Numbered from the stretch's first letter, positions 1 to 9,679 are shown. The stretch: DNA of 45,215 nucleotides from Prochlorococcus sp. AH-736-N03 (GCA_028140765.1 JAOIOX010000003.1:1-45215); one strand, 5' to 3'. Translations and numbers: made by a program. Notes: generated from the sequence alone by a model not told the origin.

Positions 1-335
1 TTGTCAGATAAATCATCTAATGCTAAAAATAATTTCCCAGGGACTTCACCGCCCGGATTTCTTAACCTAAGCATCATTTGCCAATCTTTACTTTTGCCAG
101 GCCTTCTATTTTCCCTGTTATCTTGTTGATAACTGCCATGAAATTTTAATAACTGGACTGCATCATTAGTAAAATGATCACTTTCATTGACTAATTCTGT
201 AGCAAGTGGTTCCTTAAGAAATTGGCTACTTTTTTTAAAATTTTCAAATTTAGAGACTTCTAGTCCATTTGCTAAACAAACAGTCTCTTCCTTTGCAGAA
301 TCTTTTTTCTTTTTTACTTTCTCAACCTTGATCAA
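1..335 (-). CDS. sir: Ferredoxin-sulfite reductase, N-terminal part (cut by window edge)
   Basis: Only about 111 N-terminal residues are visible; the gene runs off the left edge. Assimilatory ferredoxin-sulfite reductase reduces sulfite to sulfide with siroheme and a 4Fe-4S cluster in the cytoplasm. The visible part has a Lys-rich start, then a segment with [11 protein letters not shown] and [16 protein letters not shown], which matches the substrate-binding N-terminal half-domain of sulfite/nitrite reductases. The cluster-binding cysteines would lie outside the window. The start is set at a TTG (335-333): an in-frame stop lies 8 codons upstream and there is no ATG between. It is transcribed divergently from glyS. 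The choice of sulfite over nitrite reductase rests on recalled gene order and sequence, so it is less sure than the family. Confidence 0.82.
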   Translation of the reverse strand, partial: MIKVEKVKKKKDSAKEETVCLANGLEVSKFENFKKSSQFLKEPLATELVNESDHFTNDAVQLLKFHGSYQQDNRENRRPGKSKDWQMMLRLRNPGGEVPGKLFLALDDLSD

Positions 336-422
336 AGGACCAAAACATATCTCTTTTTATACATTAGCGAAAAGCTTATTTAACTGGTAGTAAATTATAG
401 TAAGTGAAGTCATATTTTTTTC

Positions 423-2585
423 TTGTCTAAATATTTACTTGAGATAGGAACAGAAGAGTTGCCCGCAAAATTTTCTTATTCTGTTCTAGAGCAATTTAAA
501 TCTCTTATAGAATTTGAATTGGATAAAAAGTTAATCAAATTCGAACATATAGTTGTTACCTCCACACCAAGGAGGATAGTTCTACTTCTCGAAGGTTTAG
601 TTGATTATGCAGAAGATAAAATAATAGAAAGAAAAGGGCCTAAAGCAAATTCAGCTTATTTAAATGGATGTCCTACTAATGCTGCTTTAGGATTTGCTAA
701 TAGCTTAGATATAGATGTTGGTGAGCTAGAAGTAAAAAACACGGAAAAGGGTGATTTTGTATTTGGAAAGAAGATTGAGAAAGGACTATCAACAAAAATT
801 TCTTTGTCTTCGATCATCCCAAAATTAGTAAAGAGTCTTCAAGGCCCTCGATTTATGAAATGGGGGGCTGGGAACATGAAATTTTCAAGACCTATTAGGT
901 GGATTACCTCTATTTATAATGATGAAATTCTTGATTTTGAATTTGATGAATGTGATCCAAAAATCAAAATAAGTAATAAAACAAAAAGTCATAGGCTAAT
1001 CAATGAAGTTTTAGAAGTTCAGAATCCTGATGATTTTTTTGAATTATTGAAACGAAATAGAGTATTAGCTATTCGAAAAGAAAGAAAAGAAAAAATTGAA
1101 AGTTTAATAAATCATGCATCTAAATCTTTAAATCTGAAACCTGATCTTTCAGAAGGATTACTAAATGAACTAACTGATTTAGTTGAATGGCCAGAATTAA
1201 TTATTGGCAAATTTAGTAATGAATTTCTTGATCTCCCAGTTGAAGTTCTCTCAACAGTCATGAAAATTCATCAGAGATACGTTCCTCTTTTATTGAAAAA
1301 CGAAAGTTTTTCTAAACTAGATTTAAGCTCTGAAAAAAATATTAGTACAACTTTCTGCGTTATTTCAAATGGTCTTGAAGAATCAAATAATAATATTGCC
1401 AAAGGTAATGAGAAAGTATTAAGAGCAAGGTTTTCAGATGCAAAGTTTTTCGTAGAAAGTGACAAAAAAGTTGCTTCAATCGAAAGAAATGAAAAACTTA
1501 AATCTGTTTCATATTTGAAAGGACTTGGAAATATATTTCAGAGGGTAGAAAGGATAGAGGAAGTTACTAAAAAAATTCTTAAATTTTTAAATGATAAGTC
1601 TTTAGTAGAAAAAAAAATAATAGAAGCGGCTAAATACTGTAAAAACGACTTATGTAGCGAAATTGTTTTCGAATTCCCTGAGCTGCAAGGAATAATGGGT
1701 GCTAAATATCTAAAATATGAGGGATTTAGTGAAGATGTTTGCTTGGCTGTCGCTGAACATTATTTACCTTCTTTTTATAAAGATGCTTTGCCCTCTACAA
1801 AATATGGTGCAATAGTTTCTATAGCAGATAAGGTAGAAACTTTAATAAGTATATTTATTTCTGGTAAACGTCCCAGTGGATCATCTGATCCTTATGCTTT
1901 AAGAAGAAATTTGAATGGAGTTATTAAAATAATTTGGGATTATGAACTTGATTTACCTATAGATAAATTATTTAACGAACTTATTGATGTTTGGAAAATC
2001 GCATTTCCGAATTTAAACTTCTCATGTGAAAAAGTTTTTAATGATTTAAATGAATTTTTAGTTCAAAGAATTGTTAGTCATCTAGAAGAAATATCACTAA
2101 ATAAAGGATTAATTAGGGCCGTTTGCTCTTCTGATGAATTATCTAAAAAAAGGGTATTGAATATTGTTGATCTTAAAAATAGGATTAAATCAATTGTTAA
2201 TTTTAACGAAAAGGAAAATTTTGTTGAAATCCAGAAGGTAATTACTAGGGTTAGCAAATTAGCTAATAATAGTGATCTTTCAAGAGACGTTCTCGCTACA
2301 AGAGATTATGTAAATATAAAACTTTTTGAAAAAGATTGCGAATTTAAAGTTTTTGAATTTATTGGAGAATTAGAAAAACGTTTTTCGGAAGGTTATTGCA
2401 ATTATTTAGAACTTCTAAGTTTATTTGAGAATAATATAAAAACTATCGAGGATTTATTTGATAATGAAAAGGGAGTCCTAATAATGTCAGAGGATTTGAA
2501 AATAAGAAATAATAGACTGAATTTGCTTAGCTTAATTAGAAATTATTCTCTAAAGATAGCCGACTTTACACTTTTGAACTCTTAA
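423..2585 (+). CDS. glyS: Glycyl-tRNA synthetase beta subunit
   Basis: Beta chain of the bacterial alpha2-beta2 glycyl-tRNA synthetase; it carries tRNA recognition and anticodon binding, while the alpha chain (glyQ, not in this window) activates glycine. The 720 residues are the full family length. The N-terminus has the hallmark LLEIGTEELPAKF (residues 5-17), and GSSDPYALRR near residue 485 is the conserved motif of the HD-like region; a DALR-type anticodon-binding region follows. The start is TTG, chosen because the hallmark motif begins right after it. The 3' end overlaps the convergent chlP gene by 20 bp. Confidence 0.97.
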   Translation: MSKYLLEIGTEELPAKFSYSVLEQFKSLIEFELDKKLIKFEHIVVTSTPRRIVLLLEGLVDYAEDKIIERKGPKANSAYLNGCPTNAALGFANSLDIDVGELEVKNTEKGDFVFGKKIEKGLSTKISLSSIIPKLVKSLQGPRFMKWGAGNMKFSRPIRWITSIYNDEILDFEFDECDPKIKISNKTKSHRLINEVLEVQNPDDFFELLKRNRVLAIRKERKEKIESLINHASKSLNLKPDLSEGLLNELTDLVEWPELIIGKFSNEFLDLPVEVLSTVMKIHQRYVPLLLKNESFSKLDLSSEKNISTTFCVISNGLEESNNNIAKGNEKVLRARFSDAKFFVESDKKVASIERNEKLKSVSYLKGLGNIFQRVERIEEVTKKILKFLNDKSLVEKKIIEAAKYCKNDLCSEIVFEFPELQGIMGAKYLKYEGFSEDVCLAVAEHYLPSFYKDALPSTKYGAIVSIADKVETLISIFISGKRPSGSSDPYALRRNLNGVIKIIWDYELDLPIDKLFNELIDVWKIAFPNLNFSCEKVFNDLNEFLVQRIVSHLEEISLNKGLIRAVCSSDELSKKRVLNIVDLKNRIKSIVNFNEKENFVEIQKVITRVSKLANNSDLSRDVLATRDYVNIKLFEKDCEFKVFEFIGELEKRFSEGYCNYLELLSLFENNIKTIEDLFDNEKGVLIMSEDLKIRNNRLNLLSLIRNYSLKIADFTLLNS

Positions 2586-3906
2586 CTTTAATTCCACCCT
2601 TTATTGAATAATTTTCTAGCATTTTCTCTACTTCTTTATTTTCTCTAACAGCACTATCAACGGGTTTATATTTTAGAGGTGCTAAGGCTTTCCCTCTTAA
2701 AATCGAACCAAGTGTAAGCATTGTAATTTTAAGTTGTTGTAATGGTTTCATGGAGACAACTCTTTTATATAAGTAACTATCAAAAGTAAGTCTTTGAACA
2801 TCCATGTCATCACACATCTCAACAAAGGCTTCTCTCGCGGAATCATTTCTGTAGAAAATATTTTGAAGGATTTCTAGCACCTTATAAGTTGTCCCATATT
2901 TTTTATCCCATTTTTTAAGATAGTTTTTTAAATCTTTTTCTGATGGAATTACTTGACCGTTTTTTGATGCTTCAACAATTTCTTCAGCACACATTCTTCC
3001 ACTTTTTGCAGCAAAATAAATACCCTCTCCGGAACTTTTTGTAACATAACCAGCTGCATCCCCAACCAATGCCATTCTCCCTACTACTCTTCTAGGCCTT
3101 GGATGCTCAGGAATTGGGTGAGCTTCTACCTTTATTACTTCACCATTAACAAGTCTTTTCTTTGCCCTATTTCTTACACCCTCTTGAAGTCCTTTAATTA
3201 AAGACTGATTCTTTTGCATGGTTCCAGTGCCCACAGCAACATGATCATATTTAGGAAATACCCACCCATAAAAATCAGGAGAAACATCAGTTCCAACATA
3301 CATTTCGGCAAGATCTTCGTAGTAACTCATTTCTTCTTTGGGCAATTTAATTCTTTCCTGAAATGCTATGGCCACTTTGTAATCTCCTGCATCCATTGCT
3401 TTTGCGACTCTGCTATTGGCTCCATCAGCTCCTATTAAAAGGTCAACAGTAAGCTCTTTGAGTTCCCCTTTTTTATCTCCATTAGTAAAATCTGAGTAGG
3501 AAAGCTTATATGGCCCTTGATTATTATCGCCAGTGTCAATAGAAGTAACTAATCCATTTATTAATGTAGCCCCAAGATCTGATGCTCTATTGCGCATAAA
3601 GGCATCCATAACTTCTCTTCTACACATCCCAATAAACTCATTATCACTTTTTCCGTAAACTCTATCTAAGCTTATATCTACCTCTCTATTTGATGGAGAT
3701 ATCATTCTCATATGCCTTACTTTTCTATCAATAATTGACTCAGGTAAATCAAATTCTTCGACCATGCATAGTGGAATTGCTCCTCCACATGGTTTTGCAT
3801 TATCTAATTTTCTCTCGAAGAGCCAAGTTTTTATTCCAGCTTTAGCAAGTATTTCTGCCGCACATGAACCACTTGGACCTCCACCAATAACAGCTACCCT
3901 CAACAT
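2566..3906 (-). CDS. chlP: Geranylgeranyl reductase (chlorophyll/tocopherol phytyl formation)
   Basis: Reduces the geranylgeranyl group to phytyl for (divinyl-)chlorophyll and tocopherol, using NADPH. The 446 residues match the plant and cyanobacterial ChlP length. The N-terminus has an FAD-binding Rossmann motif, VIGGGPSGSCAAEIL (residues 7-21), followed by FERK and KPCGGAIP, which is typical of the family. The second FAD motif, GDAAGYVTKSSGEGI, lies near residues 285-300. It starts with ATG and is divergent from the VanY-like gene. Its end overlaps the end of glyS, so the two transcripts are partly antisense. Confidence 0.96.
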   Translation of the reverse strand: MLRVAVIGGGPSGSCAAEILAKAGIKTWLFERKLDNAKPCGGAIPLCMVEEFDLPESIIDRKVRHMRMISPSNREVDISLDRVYGKSDNEFIGMCRREVMDAFMRNRASDLGATLINGLVTSIDTGDNNQGPYKLSYSDFTNGDKKGELKELTVDLLIGADGANSRVAKAMDAGDYKVAIAFQERIKLPKEEMSYYEDLAEMYVGTDVSPDFYGWVFPKYDHVAVGTGTMQKNQSLIKGLQEGVRNRAKKRLVNGEVIKVEAHPIPEHPRPRRVVGRMALVGDAAGYVTKSSGEGIYFAAKSGRMCAEEIVEASKNGQVIPSEKDLKNYLKKWDKKYGTTYKVLEILQNIFYRNDSAREAFVEMCDDMDVQRLTFDSYLYKRVVSMKPLQQLKITMLTLGSILRGKALAPLKYKPVDSAVRENKEVEKMLENYSIKGGIKVKSSKV

Positions 3907-3959
3907 ATGAAAAAAAAATAATACTGTATATAAAAACTACATCTTTTTTGCTTATAAAG

Positions 3960-4010
3960 GTGCATTTCTTAAAATAATAGTTAATATCGAAATATCTTTT
4001 CCAAATGCAC
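3960..4010. repeat. Spaced 8-bp inverted repeat between chlP and the VanY-like gene
   Basis: GTGCATTT (3960-3967) and AAATGCAC (4003-4010) are exact reverse complements separated by 35 bp, inside the 113-bp divergent promoter region. It could be an operator or chance; nothing in the sequence decides this. Confidence 0.25.
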
Positions 4011-4019
4011 TTCTAAATA

Positions 4020-4733
4020 TTGGAACTAAACAAAGATATCGATCAATTTGATATACCACATGCCAAAAGAACTTACGTAGAAAACCTTAATTCAACATTA
4101 TTAAAAAAGTTATTAATATTTTCTCCATTTCTTTTCCTTATATTTTCTGTTGCTGCATTGCGATTTATTAGAAATGTAGAATTAATACCTTTTAATAATC
4201 TGAAATTTGAGGTTAAAAGAAATCATGATGCCAGAATTTTGGGCCATCTTCCCTATAAGGAAACTCCTAAAGAGAAACTAGTTTTAATTGAGCCTAATAT
4301 TGAAGTTCATATGGATATGCGCGATTCTCTTTTAAAGATGAGAGAAGAAGCCAAAAAGGATGGGATATATTTGGTCTTTTTGAGTGGTTATAGATCAATA
4401 AATTTGCAAAACGATATCTTTTATTCTTTAAAATCTATTAGAAATCAAGAAGCGGCAGAAAGAGCTAGAGTTTCAGCCCCTCCAGGATATTCTGAACATA
4501 GTACGGGTTTCGCAATCGATATTGGTGATGCTACTCAAAGAGAGACAGACTTTGAAACCGACTTCGAAAATACTGACGCCTTTAGATGGCTCATAAAAAA
4601 TGCACCTAAGTTTCACTTTAAGTTATCGTTCAACAAAGATAATAAATATATAGATTACGAACCCTGGCATTGGAGATATGAGGGGTCAATTGAAGCATTA
4701 AAAGTTTTTGAAAGCGCAAATAGAAAATTATAA
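4020..4733 (+). CDS. VanY/DdcY-family D-alanyl-D-alanine carboxypeptidase, membrane anchored
   Basis: Predicted zinc carboxypeptidase that trims the terminal D-Ala of peptidoglycan stem peptides in the periplasm. One hydrophobic segment near residues 30-50 would act as an uncleaved anchor. The catalytic zinc motif SEHSTGFAID (residues 158-167, the family pattern SxHxxGxAxD) and the later HWRYE (His 217) are both present, so the enzyme looks intact. The start is TTG: an in-frame TAA lies two codons upstream and no ATG is close. It is divergent from chlP, and typA follows 128 bp downstream on the same strand. Confidence 0.88.
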   Translation: MELNKDIDQFDIPHAKRTYVENLNSTLLKKLLIFSPFLFLIFSVAALRFIRNVELIPFNNLKFEVKRNHDARILGHLPYKETPKEKLVLIEPNIEVHMDMRDSLLKMREEAKKDGIYLVFLSGYRSINLQNDIFYSLKSIRNQEAAERARVSAPPGYSEHSTGFAIDIGDATQRETDFETDFENTDAFRWLIKNAPKFHFKLSFNKDNKYIDYEPWHWRYEGSIEALKVFESANRKL

Positions 4734-4861
4734 ATCTAATTGATTGATTTAATTATTCAATAGATTATATTTTTCAAAGTCTTAAAGAAAAAATTCTCAT
4801 AATAAGCATACTTTGAGTTAGCCTTAATAAAGTCAATCAACTATTTATATAAATTCTATAA

Positions 4862-6658
4862 ATGTCATCTTCGATAAAAGAAATTAGAAATGTAGCAATT
4901 ATTGCTCACGTAGATCATGGGAAGACAACACTTGTAGATGCATTGTTATCTCAATCAGGAATATTTAGAGACAATGAAGTTATCCCTACATGTGTAATGG
5001 ATTCAAATGATCTTGAGAGAGAAAGGGGTATAACAATTCTCTCAAAAAATACTGCAGTTAACTATAAAGACACCAGAATTAATATTATTGACACACCTGG
5101 ACATGCTGATTTTGGAGGAGAAGTTGAAAGGGTTTTGGGAATGGTTGATGGTTGTCTGCTCATTGTTGATGCAAATGAGGGACCTATGCCTCAAACAAGA
5201 TTTGTTTTGAAAAAAGCATTAGAAAAAGGACTTAGGCCTATAGTATTTGTAAATAAAATTGACAGACCACGAGTAGTACCAGAGATAGCAATTGATAAGG
5301 TCCTTGATTTGTTTTTGGAGTTAGGAGCAGATGATGATCAATGCGATTTCCCTTATCTTTTTGGGAGTGGCTTATCTGGTTTCGCAAAAGAAGAGATGGA
5401 ATCTAATAGTGAGAATATGATGCCTCTTTTTGAAGCTATTATCAGACACGTTCCTCCTCCAGTAGGTGACTCTAATAAGCCTCTTCAGCTACAAATAACT
5501 ACTTTGGACTATTCTGATTTCTTAGGCAGAATAGTAATTGGAAAGATCCACAATGGGACTATAAAAAATGGCCAACAGGCTAGTTTAATTAAAGAAAACG
5601 GAAAAACTATTAAAGGTAAGGTTAGTAAACTTTTAGGATTTGAAGGATTACAAAGGATTGATATAAATGAAGCCTTTGCAGGCGATATTGTTGCTGTTTC
5701 TGGTTTCGATGACGTCAATATTGGTGAGACCATAGCATGTCCCGATTCTCCTCATCCTCTACCATTAATCAAAGTTGATGAACCTACCTTAAATATGACT
5801 TTTGTTGTAAATGATTCACCATTTGCCGGTAAGGAAGGGAAATTTGTTACTAGTAGACAATTAAAAAATAGATTGGAGAGGGAACTTTTAACAAATGTTG
5901 CCTTGAGAGTAGAAGAAACTGATTCTCCTGACAGGTTCTCAGTTTCAGGAAGAGGAGAATTACATCTAGGGATATTGATTGAAACTATGAGAAGAGAGGG
6001 TTTTGAGTTTCAAATCTCACAACCTCAAGTAATTTTCAGAGAAATTGATAATGTTGAATGTGAGCCTATTGAAACTTTGGTTTTAGATGTACCTGAAGTA
6101 TCTGTTGGCTCTTGCATCGAAAAACTTGGATCTAGAAAGGCAGAGATGAAAAACATGCAGACAAGTTCAGATGGTAGAACACAATTAGAATTTCTTGTTC
6201 CATCAAGAGGATTAATTGGATTTCGCGGGGAATTTGTAAGGATAACCAGAGGTGAAGGTATCATGAGTCATTCGTTTTATGAATACAAACCTAAAACAGG
6301 GGACTTTGAAACCAGAAGGAATGGCGTTCTTATCGCTTTTGAGGAAGGAGTGGCCACATTTTATGCTTTAAAGAATGCTGAAGATAGAGGAGTCTATTTC
6401 ATTAAACCTGGAGTTAAGGTTTATAAAGGAATGATAATTGGAGAGAATAATCGACCACAAGATCTTGAGTTGAATATTTGCAAAACTAAGCAGTTGACTA
6501 ATATGAGATCTGCAGGGGCAGAGGAACTTGATACTTTGCAGTCACCTGTCGATATTACCCTTGAAAGAGCACTCGAATATATTGGTCCAGATGAAATGCT
6601 AGAGGTAACACCGGATTCAATAAGGATGAGAAAAATAAATAAAAAGAAAAAAAATTAG
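4862..6658 (+). CDS. typA: GTP-binding protein TypA/BipA
   Basis: Ribosome-associated translational GTPase related to EF-G and LepA, with roles in stress responses and 50S assembly. Length is 598 residues, normal for TypA. The G motifs are all visible: AHVDHGKT (15-22), RGIT in the switch I region, DTPGHADF (about 77-84) and NKID (about 131-134). The C-terminal region has [11 protein letters not shown] and a Lys-rich tail, which are characteristic of BipA rather than EF-G. It starts at ATG; the DUF309 gene follows 11 bp downstream and is probably co-transcribed. Confidence 0.98.
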   Translation: MSSSIKEIRNVAIIAHVDHGKTTLVDALLSQSGIFRDNEVIPTCVMDSNDLERERGITILSKNTAVNYKDTRINIIDTPGHADFGGEVERVLGMVDGCLLIVDANEGPMPQTRFVLKKALEKGLRPIVFVNKIDRPRVVPEIAIDKVLDLFLELGADDDQCDFPYLFGSGLSGFAKEEMESNSENMMPLFEAIIRHVPPPVGDSNKPLQLQITTLDYSDFLGRIVIGKIHNGTIKNGQQASLIKENGKTIKGKVSKLLGFEGLQRIDINEAFAGDIVAVSGFDDVNIGETIACPDSPHPLPLIKVDEPTLNMTFVVNDSPFAGKEGKFVTSRQLKNRLERELLTNVALRVEETDSPDRFSVSGRGELHLGILIETMRREGFEFQISQPQVIFREIDNVECEPIETLVLDVPEVSVGSCIEKLGSRKAEMKNMQTSSDGRTQLEFLVPSRGLIGFRGEFVRITRGEGIMSHSFYEYKPKTGDFETRRNGVLIAFEEGVATFYALKNAEDRGVYFIKPGVKVYKGMIIGENNRPQDLELNICKTKQLTNMRSAGAEELDTLQSPVDITLERALEYIGPDEMLEVTPDSIRMRKINKKKKN

Positions 6659-6669
6659 TAATTGGTTTA

Positions 6670-7038
6670 ATGAAAGAAGAAAGTACAAAAAGTTTTCAAG
6701 ATTTACTTTTTACAGCTTTAAATCTTTTTAATAATCATGAATGGTATGAGGCTCATGATGCTTTTGAAGAAATATGGAATTCCGTAGATGGCGACGAAAG
6801 ACAAGTTATCCAAGGAATTTTACAAGTATCTGTTTCTCAGTTTCACTTAAGTAAAGGCAATTTGAATGGAGCTACTATTTTGCTTGGAGAGGGTTTAGGC
6901 AGAATAAAAACTAGAACCAAGATTGATTTAGGGATTGATCTTGAATCCTTCTGCCAATGTTTGGAAGATTTATTGAGAAAATTACAATATAAAGAAATAT
7001 TAAACGAGGACGATAAGCCTTTTTTGAAGCCTATTTGA
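6670..7038 (+). CDS. DUF309 family protein
   Basis: A 122-residue cytoplasmic protein with the DUF309 signature: NNHEWYEAHDAFEEIW followed by a helix with QGILQVSVSQFHLSKGN. The conserved Trp, Glu and His residues suggest a helical-bundle fold, but no reaction is established. It sits 11 bp after typA. Its stop codon overlaps the ATG of the mini-ORF that runs up to lptB (TGATG), so it appears to be part of a typA-lptB transcription unit. Confidence 0.85.
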   Translation: MKEESTKSFQDLLFTALNLFNNHEWYEAHDAFEEIWNSVDGDERQVIQGILQVSVSQFHLSKGNLNGATILLGEGLGRIKTRTKIDLGIDLESFCQCLEDLLRKLQYKEILNEDDKPFLKPI

Positions 7039-7130
7039 TGAATATATCTTTATCTTCAATTAAATTATTATTATCTATTTCATTTTTTTTTCAAGAAAAG
7101 AGGAAAACTAATCGATCTCAAGAAAAATGA
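7038..7130 (+). CDS. 30-residue coupled mini-ORF, possible remnant of an exported protein
   Basis: This short ORF fills the gap between the DUF309 gene and lptB exactly. Its ATG overlaps the DUF309 stop (TGATG) and its TGA overlaps the lptB ATG (ATGA). The peptide begins MNISLSSIKLLLSISFFF, much like the start of a signal peptide or membrane anchor, then turns highly charged and Lys-rich for 12 residues. In many bacteria lptA, a periplasmic protein gene, lies directly upstream of lptB, so this may be the leftover 5' end of a deleted lptA-like gene, or merely a coupling ORF. Expression is unknown. Confidence 0.35.
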   Translation: MNISLSSIKLLLSISFFFQEKRKTNRSQEK

Positions 7131-7855
7131 ACCTAAATATTGATAATGTATCCCTTTCAATTAAAGGAAGATTAATAGTAGATGATGTTTCCATAACAGT
7201 TAATCCAGGGGAAGTTGTAGGTTTGATGGGTCCTAATGGTGCTGGGAAAACTACAACTTTTAATCTTGCAGTTGGGAATATAAAACCAGATAAAGGTGAA
7301 ATTTTAATGAATGGGAAAAACATAACAAATCTTCCTCTACCAATTAGATCAAGACTTGGGTTGGGGTACTTAACTCAGGAAGCGAGTATATTTAGAGACC
7401 TTACTGTTAAAGATAATATAGATTTGGCTTTACAAAATTCATCTTACAGTAGAGCAGCTATGAGAAATAGAAGAGAACAATTAATTAATGAATTTAATTT
7501 GAATAATTTTGTAGATAATTATGGTTACCAACTTTCAGGAGGAGAGAGGAGGAGGTGTGAAATAGCTAGGGCTCTCACCGTAGGTAGGAAAGGACCTAAA
7601 TATTTGTTATTAGACGAACCTTTTGCTGGGATAGATCCTTTAGCTGTTAATGATCTAAAGAAACTAATTCTTAAATTAAGTAGTGATGGGGTCGGAATTC
7701 TCATTACGGACCATAATGTGAGGGAAACCCTTTTAATTACTAACAAATCTTATGTATTAAGTGAGGGAAAAATTCTAGCTTACGGTTCATCAAGTGAATT
7801 GGCTGATAATCCAATAGTCAAGAAGTATTATCTAGGAGATAATTTTAAACTTTGA
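7127..7855 (+). CDS. lptB: LPS export ABC transporter ATP-binding protein LptB
   Basis: Cytoplasmic ATPase of the Lpt system that extracts lipopolysaccharide from the inner membrane, normally with LptF/LptG in the membrane. The 242 residues are the usual LptB length. Walker A is GPNGAGKTT (35-43), the signature is LSGGERRR and Walker B is YLLLDEPFAGIDP. The DEPFAGIDP and LGYLTQEASIFR strings are typical of LptB rather than of branched-chain amino acid LivF/LivG ATPases. It begins at an ATG overlapping the preceding mini-ORF. No lptF, lptG or lptA gene is adjacent in this window. Confidence 0.9.
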   Translation: MNLNIDNVSLSIKGRLIVDDVSITVNPGEVVGLMGPNGAGKTTTFNLAVGNIKPDKGEILMNGKNITNLPLPIRSRLGLGYLTQEASIFRDLTVKDNIDLALQNSSYSRAAMRNRREQLINEFNLNNFVDNYGYQLSGGERRRCEIARALTVGRKGPKYLLLDEPFAGIDPLAVNDLKKLILKLSSDGVGILITDHNVRETLLITNKSYVLSEGKILAYGSSSELADNPIVKKYYLGDNFKL

Positions 7856-7969
7856 AATGCTTTTTTTAAAATAAATTAAAACTTTATTATTAAAGATTTA
7901 CTCATATAAGAGTGATTTTAATTATTATTTGGTTGTCATTGAAAATTAAAACTTGAGAAATTTCTAGAA

Positions 7970-8899
7970 ATGATACTAGATAATTTTTTAAAAAATTTAT
8001 TATACGAACCTGTTTCAGTTTTAGGTCTTTTGGTTTTTTATTTTTTATTAATTAACTTACCAATATCATTGGGTGCAGTATTTAAAAAAAAGTCTTCTTC
8101 TGCTGTAAGACTTATTACGATCTTAGTGAACTTATTGATAACATTACAATTACTTTTTAGATGGTCAATTTCTGGGCACTTTCCTATCAGCAATTTGTAT
8201 GAATCTCTTTATTTCCTTACTTGGGGTATCACCTTAGGTCAACTGTTGGTTGAAAGAGAATACCAAGCTCCAATAATTCCCTCAATTGCTATACCTATTG
8301 AGTTACTGACTGTGGCTTTTGCTTGTTTTGTTTTACCTGAGGATTTGAAATTATCGTCCAACTTAGTTCCAGCTTTAAGGTCTAGTTGGTTAGTAATGCA
8401 TGTTAGTGTCGTAATGCTTAGTTATGCAGCATTAATAATAGGCTCTTTACTTTCAATGTCCGTTTTGTTTATTAATAAGAATAAGCCGCTTCAAATCAGA
8501 AGTAGTTCTTCGGGTATAGGAGGATTTAAACTTTCAAATAGCTATTCTGTAAATGATTTAGTTGAACCTATTGAATTTTCTCATTCAGAAGAATTAGATA
8601 CATTAAGTTATCGTTCTATATTAATCGGCTTTGTTCTTTTAACTCTTGGTTTAATTTCAGGAGCGGTCTGGGCTAATGAAGCTTGGGGCACATGGTGGAG
8701 TTGGGATCCAAAAGAAACATGGGCATTTATCTCATGGTTATTTTATGCTGCTTATCTGCATATGAGAATAAGCAAGGGTTGGCAAGGACGTAGACCGGCA
8801 TTATTAGCTTCTACAGGCTTTTTAGTAGTTTTAGTATGTTATTTAGGAGTTAATTTCTTAGGAATAGGATTACATAGTTATGGCTGGATATTTGGGTGA
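7970..8899 (+). CDS. ccsA: Cytochrome c biogenesis protein CcsA (heme handling, System II)
   Basis: Polytopic thylakoid or plasma-membrane protein that moves and attaches heme to c-type apocytochromes (cytochrome f, c6, c550) with Ccs1/CcsB. The 309 residues contain about eight hydrophobic segments. The tryptophan-rich WWD heme motif WGTWWSWDPKETWAF is at about residues 239-253, with conserved histidines in VMHVS and in the C-terminal GIGLHSYGW. The start is ATG, 114 bp after lptB. The gene converges on rpe with a 21-bp gap and no clear terminator. Confidence 0.96.
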   Translation: MILDNFLKNLLYEPVSVLGLLVFYFLLINLPISLGAVFKKKSSSAVRLITILVNLLITLQLLFRWSISGHFPISNLYESLYFLTWGITLGQLLVEREYQAPIIPSIAIPIELLTVAFACFVLPEDLKLSSNLVPALRSSWLVMHVSVVMLSYAALIIGSLLSMSVLFINKNKPLQIRSSSSGIGGFKLSNSYSVNDLVEPIEFSHSEELDTLSYRSILIGFVLLTLGLISGAVWANEAWGTWWSWDPKETWAFISWLFYAAYLHMRISKGWQGRRPALLASTGFLVVLVCYLGVNFLGIGLHSYGWIFG

Positions 8900-8920
8900 A
8901 TTGTTAATCTCCCAGAATAT

Positions 8921-9679
8921 TTATTGAGGTTCAGAAAGAACATTCCCCTTTTGAGCTTCTTGTGCAACTTTTCTCAAGTCATCACATCCCTCTTTTAATG
9001 TTGGGTAAGCAAACATTCCACTACCTGCAATAAAACAATTAGCACCAGCATCTGCACATTGTGAAATAGTCCAATTTGCTTTTATTCCCCCATCAACTTC
9101 AATGTCGACATTTAAGTTTTTTTCGATAACAAAGTTTCTTATTTCTCTGATTTTATTAAGCATTGTTGGTATATAAGCTTGTCCACCAAAGCCTGGATTA
9201 ACTGTCATAACTAATACATGATCAACCATATCCATAATGTTTTTAATCATTTCAAAAGGAGTATGAGGGTTTAATGCAACAGAAGGAGATCCTCCTAAAT
9301 CTCTTATTCTTCCGAGAACTCTATGCAAATGAATATTCGCTTCGGCATGAGCTATTACTACTCCTGGTTCGCCGTTCGATCCTTTTGTAGCGTTTACATA
9401 AGATTCAAGCATGGTTTCGCAGTTGTATTGACTAACCATTAATTGAGTTTCAAAAGGGACATTGCAATATTTTCTGCACGCCGCAATCATTTCAGGACCG
9501 AATGTAAGATTTGGCACGAAATTCCCATCCATTACATCAAATTGAATTCTATCTACCCCAGCTTCCTCAAGCTCTTTAACACATGCCCCCATATTTGCCC
9601 AATCTGCTGGTAAAACTGAAGGAATTATTTGAATTGGTCTATTAACACCAGCTAAAATTGTTTGATTTGTCTCAGTCAT
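8921..9679 (-). CDS. rpe: Ribulose-phosphate 3-epimerase
   Basis: Interconverts ribulose-5-phosphate and xylulose-5-phosphate in the Calvin cycle and pentose phosphate pathway. The 252 residues show the TIM-barrel pattern: IIPSVLPADWANMG, FDVMDGNFVPNLTFGP (47-62), MTVNPGFGGQ and the phosphate-binding IEVDGG. The catalytic Asp 48 and Asp 196 are present. Two metal-binding histidines of classic Rpe (His34 and His67 in the E. coli enzyme) are Gln here: Q46 in RIQFDVMDG and Q79 in FETQLMV. It is probably still an epimerase of a divergent subfamily. It is divergent from glpX, fitting joint use in the Calvin cycle. Confidence 0.88.
   Translation of the reverse strand: MTETNQTILAGVNRPIQIIPSVLPADWANMGACVKELEEAGVDRIQFDVMDGNFVPNLTFGPEMIAACRKYCNVPFETQLMVSQYNCETMLESYVNATKGSNGEPGVVIAHAEANIHLHRVLGRIRDLGGSPSVALNPHTPFEMIKNIMDMVDHVLVMTVNPGFGGQAYIPTMLNKIREIRNFVIEKNLNVDIEVDGGIKANWTISQCADAGANCFIAGSGMFAYPTLKEGCDDLRKVAQEAQKGNVLSEPQ

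Noticed and set aside
7856-7969. Possible stem ACTC...GAGT and A/T runs between lptB and ccsA
   Set aside because: The stem is four pairs with an AT-rich loop and no clear T-tract; too weak to call a terminator or operator.
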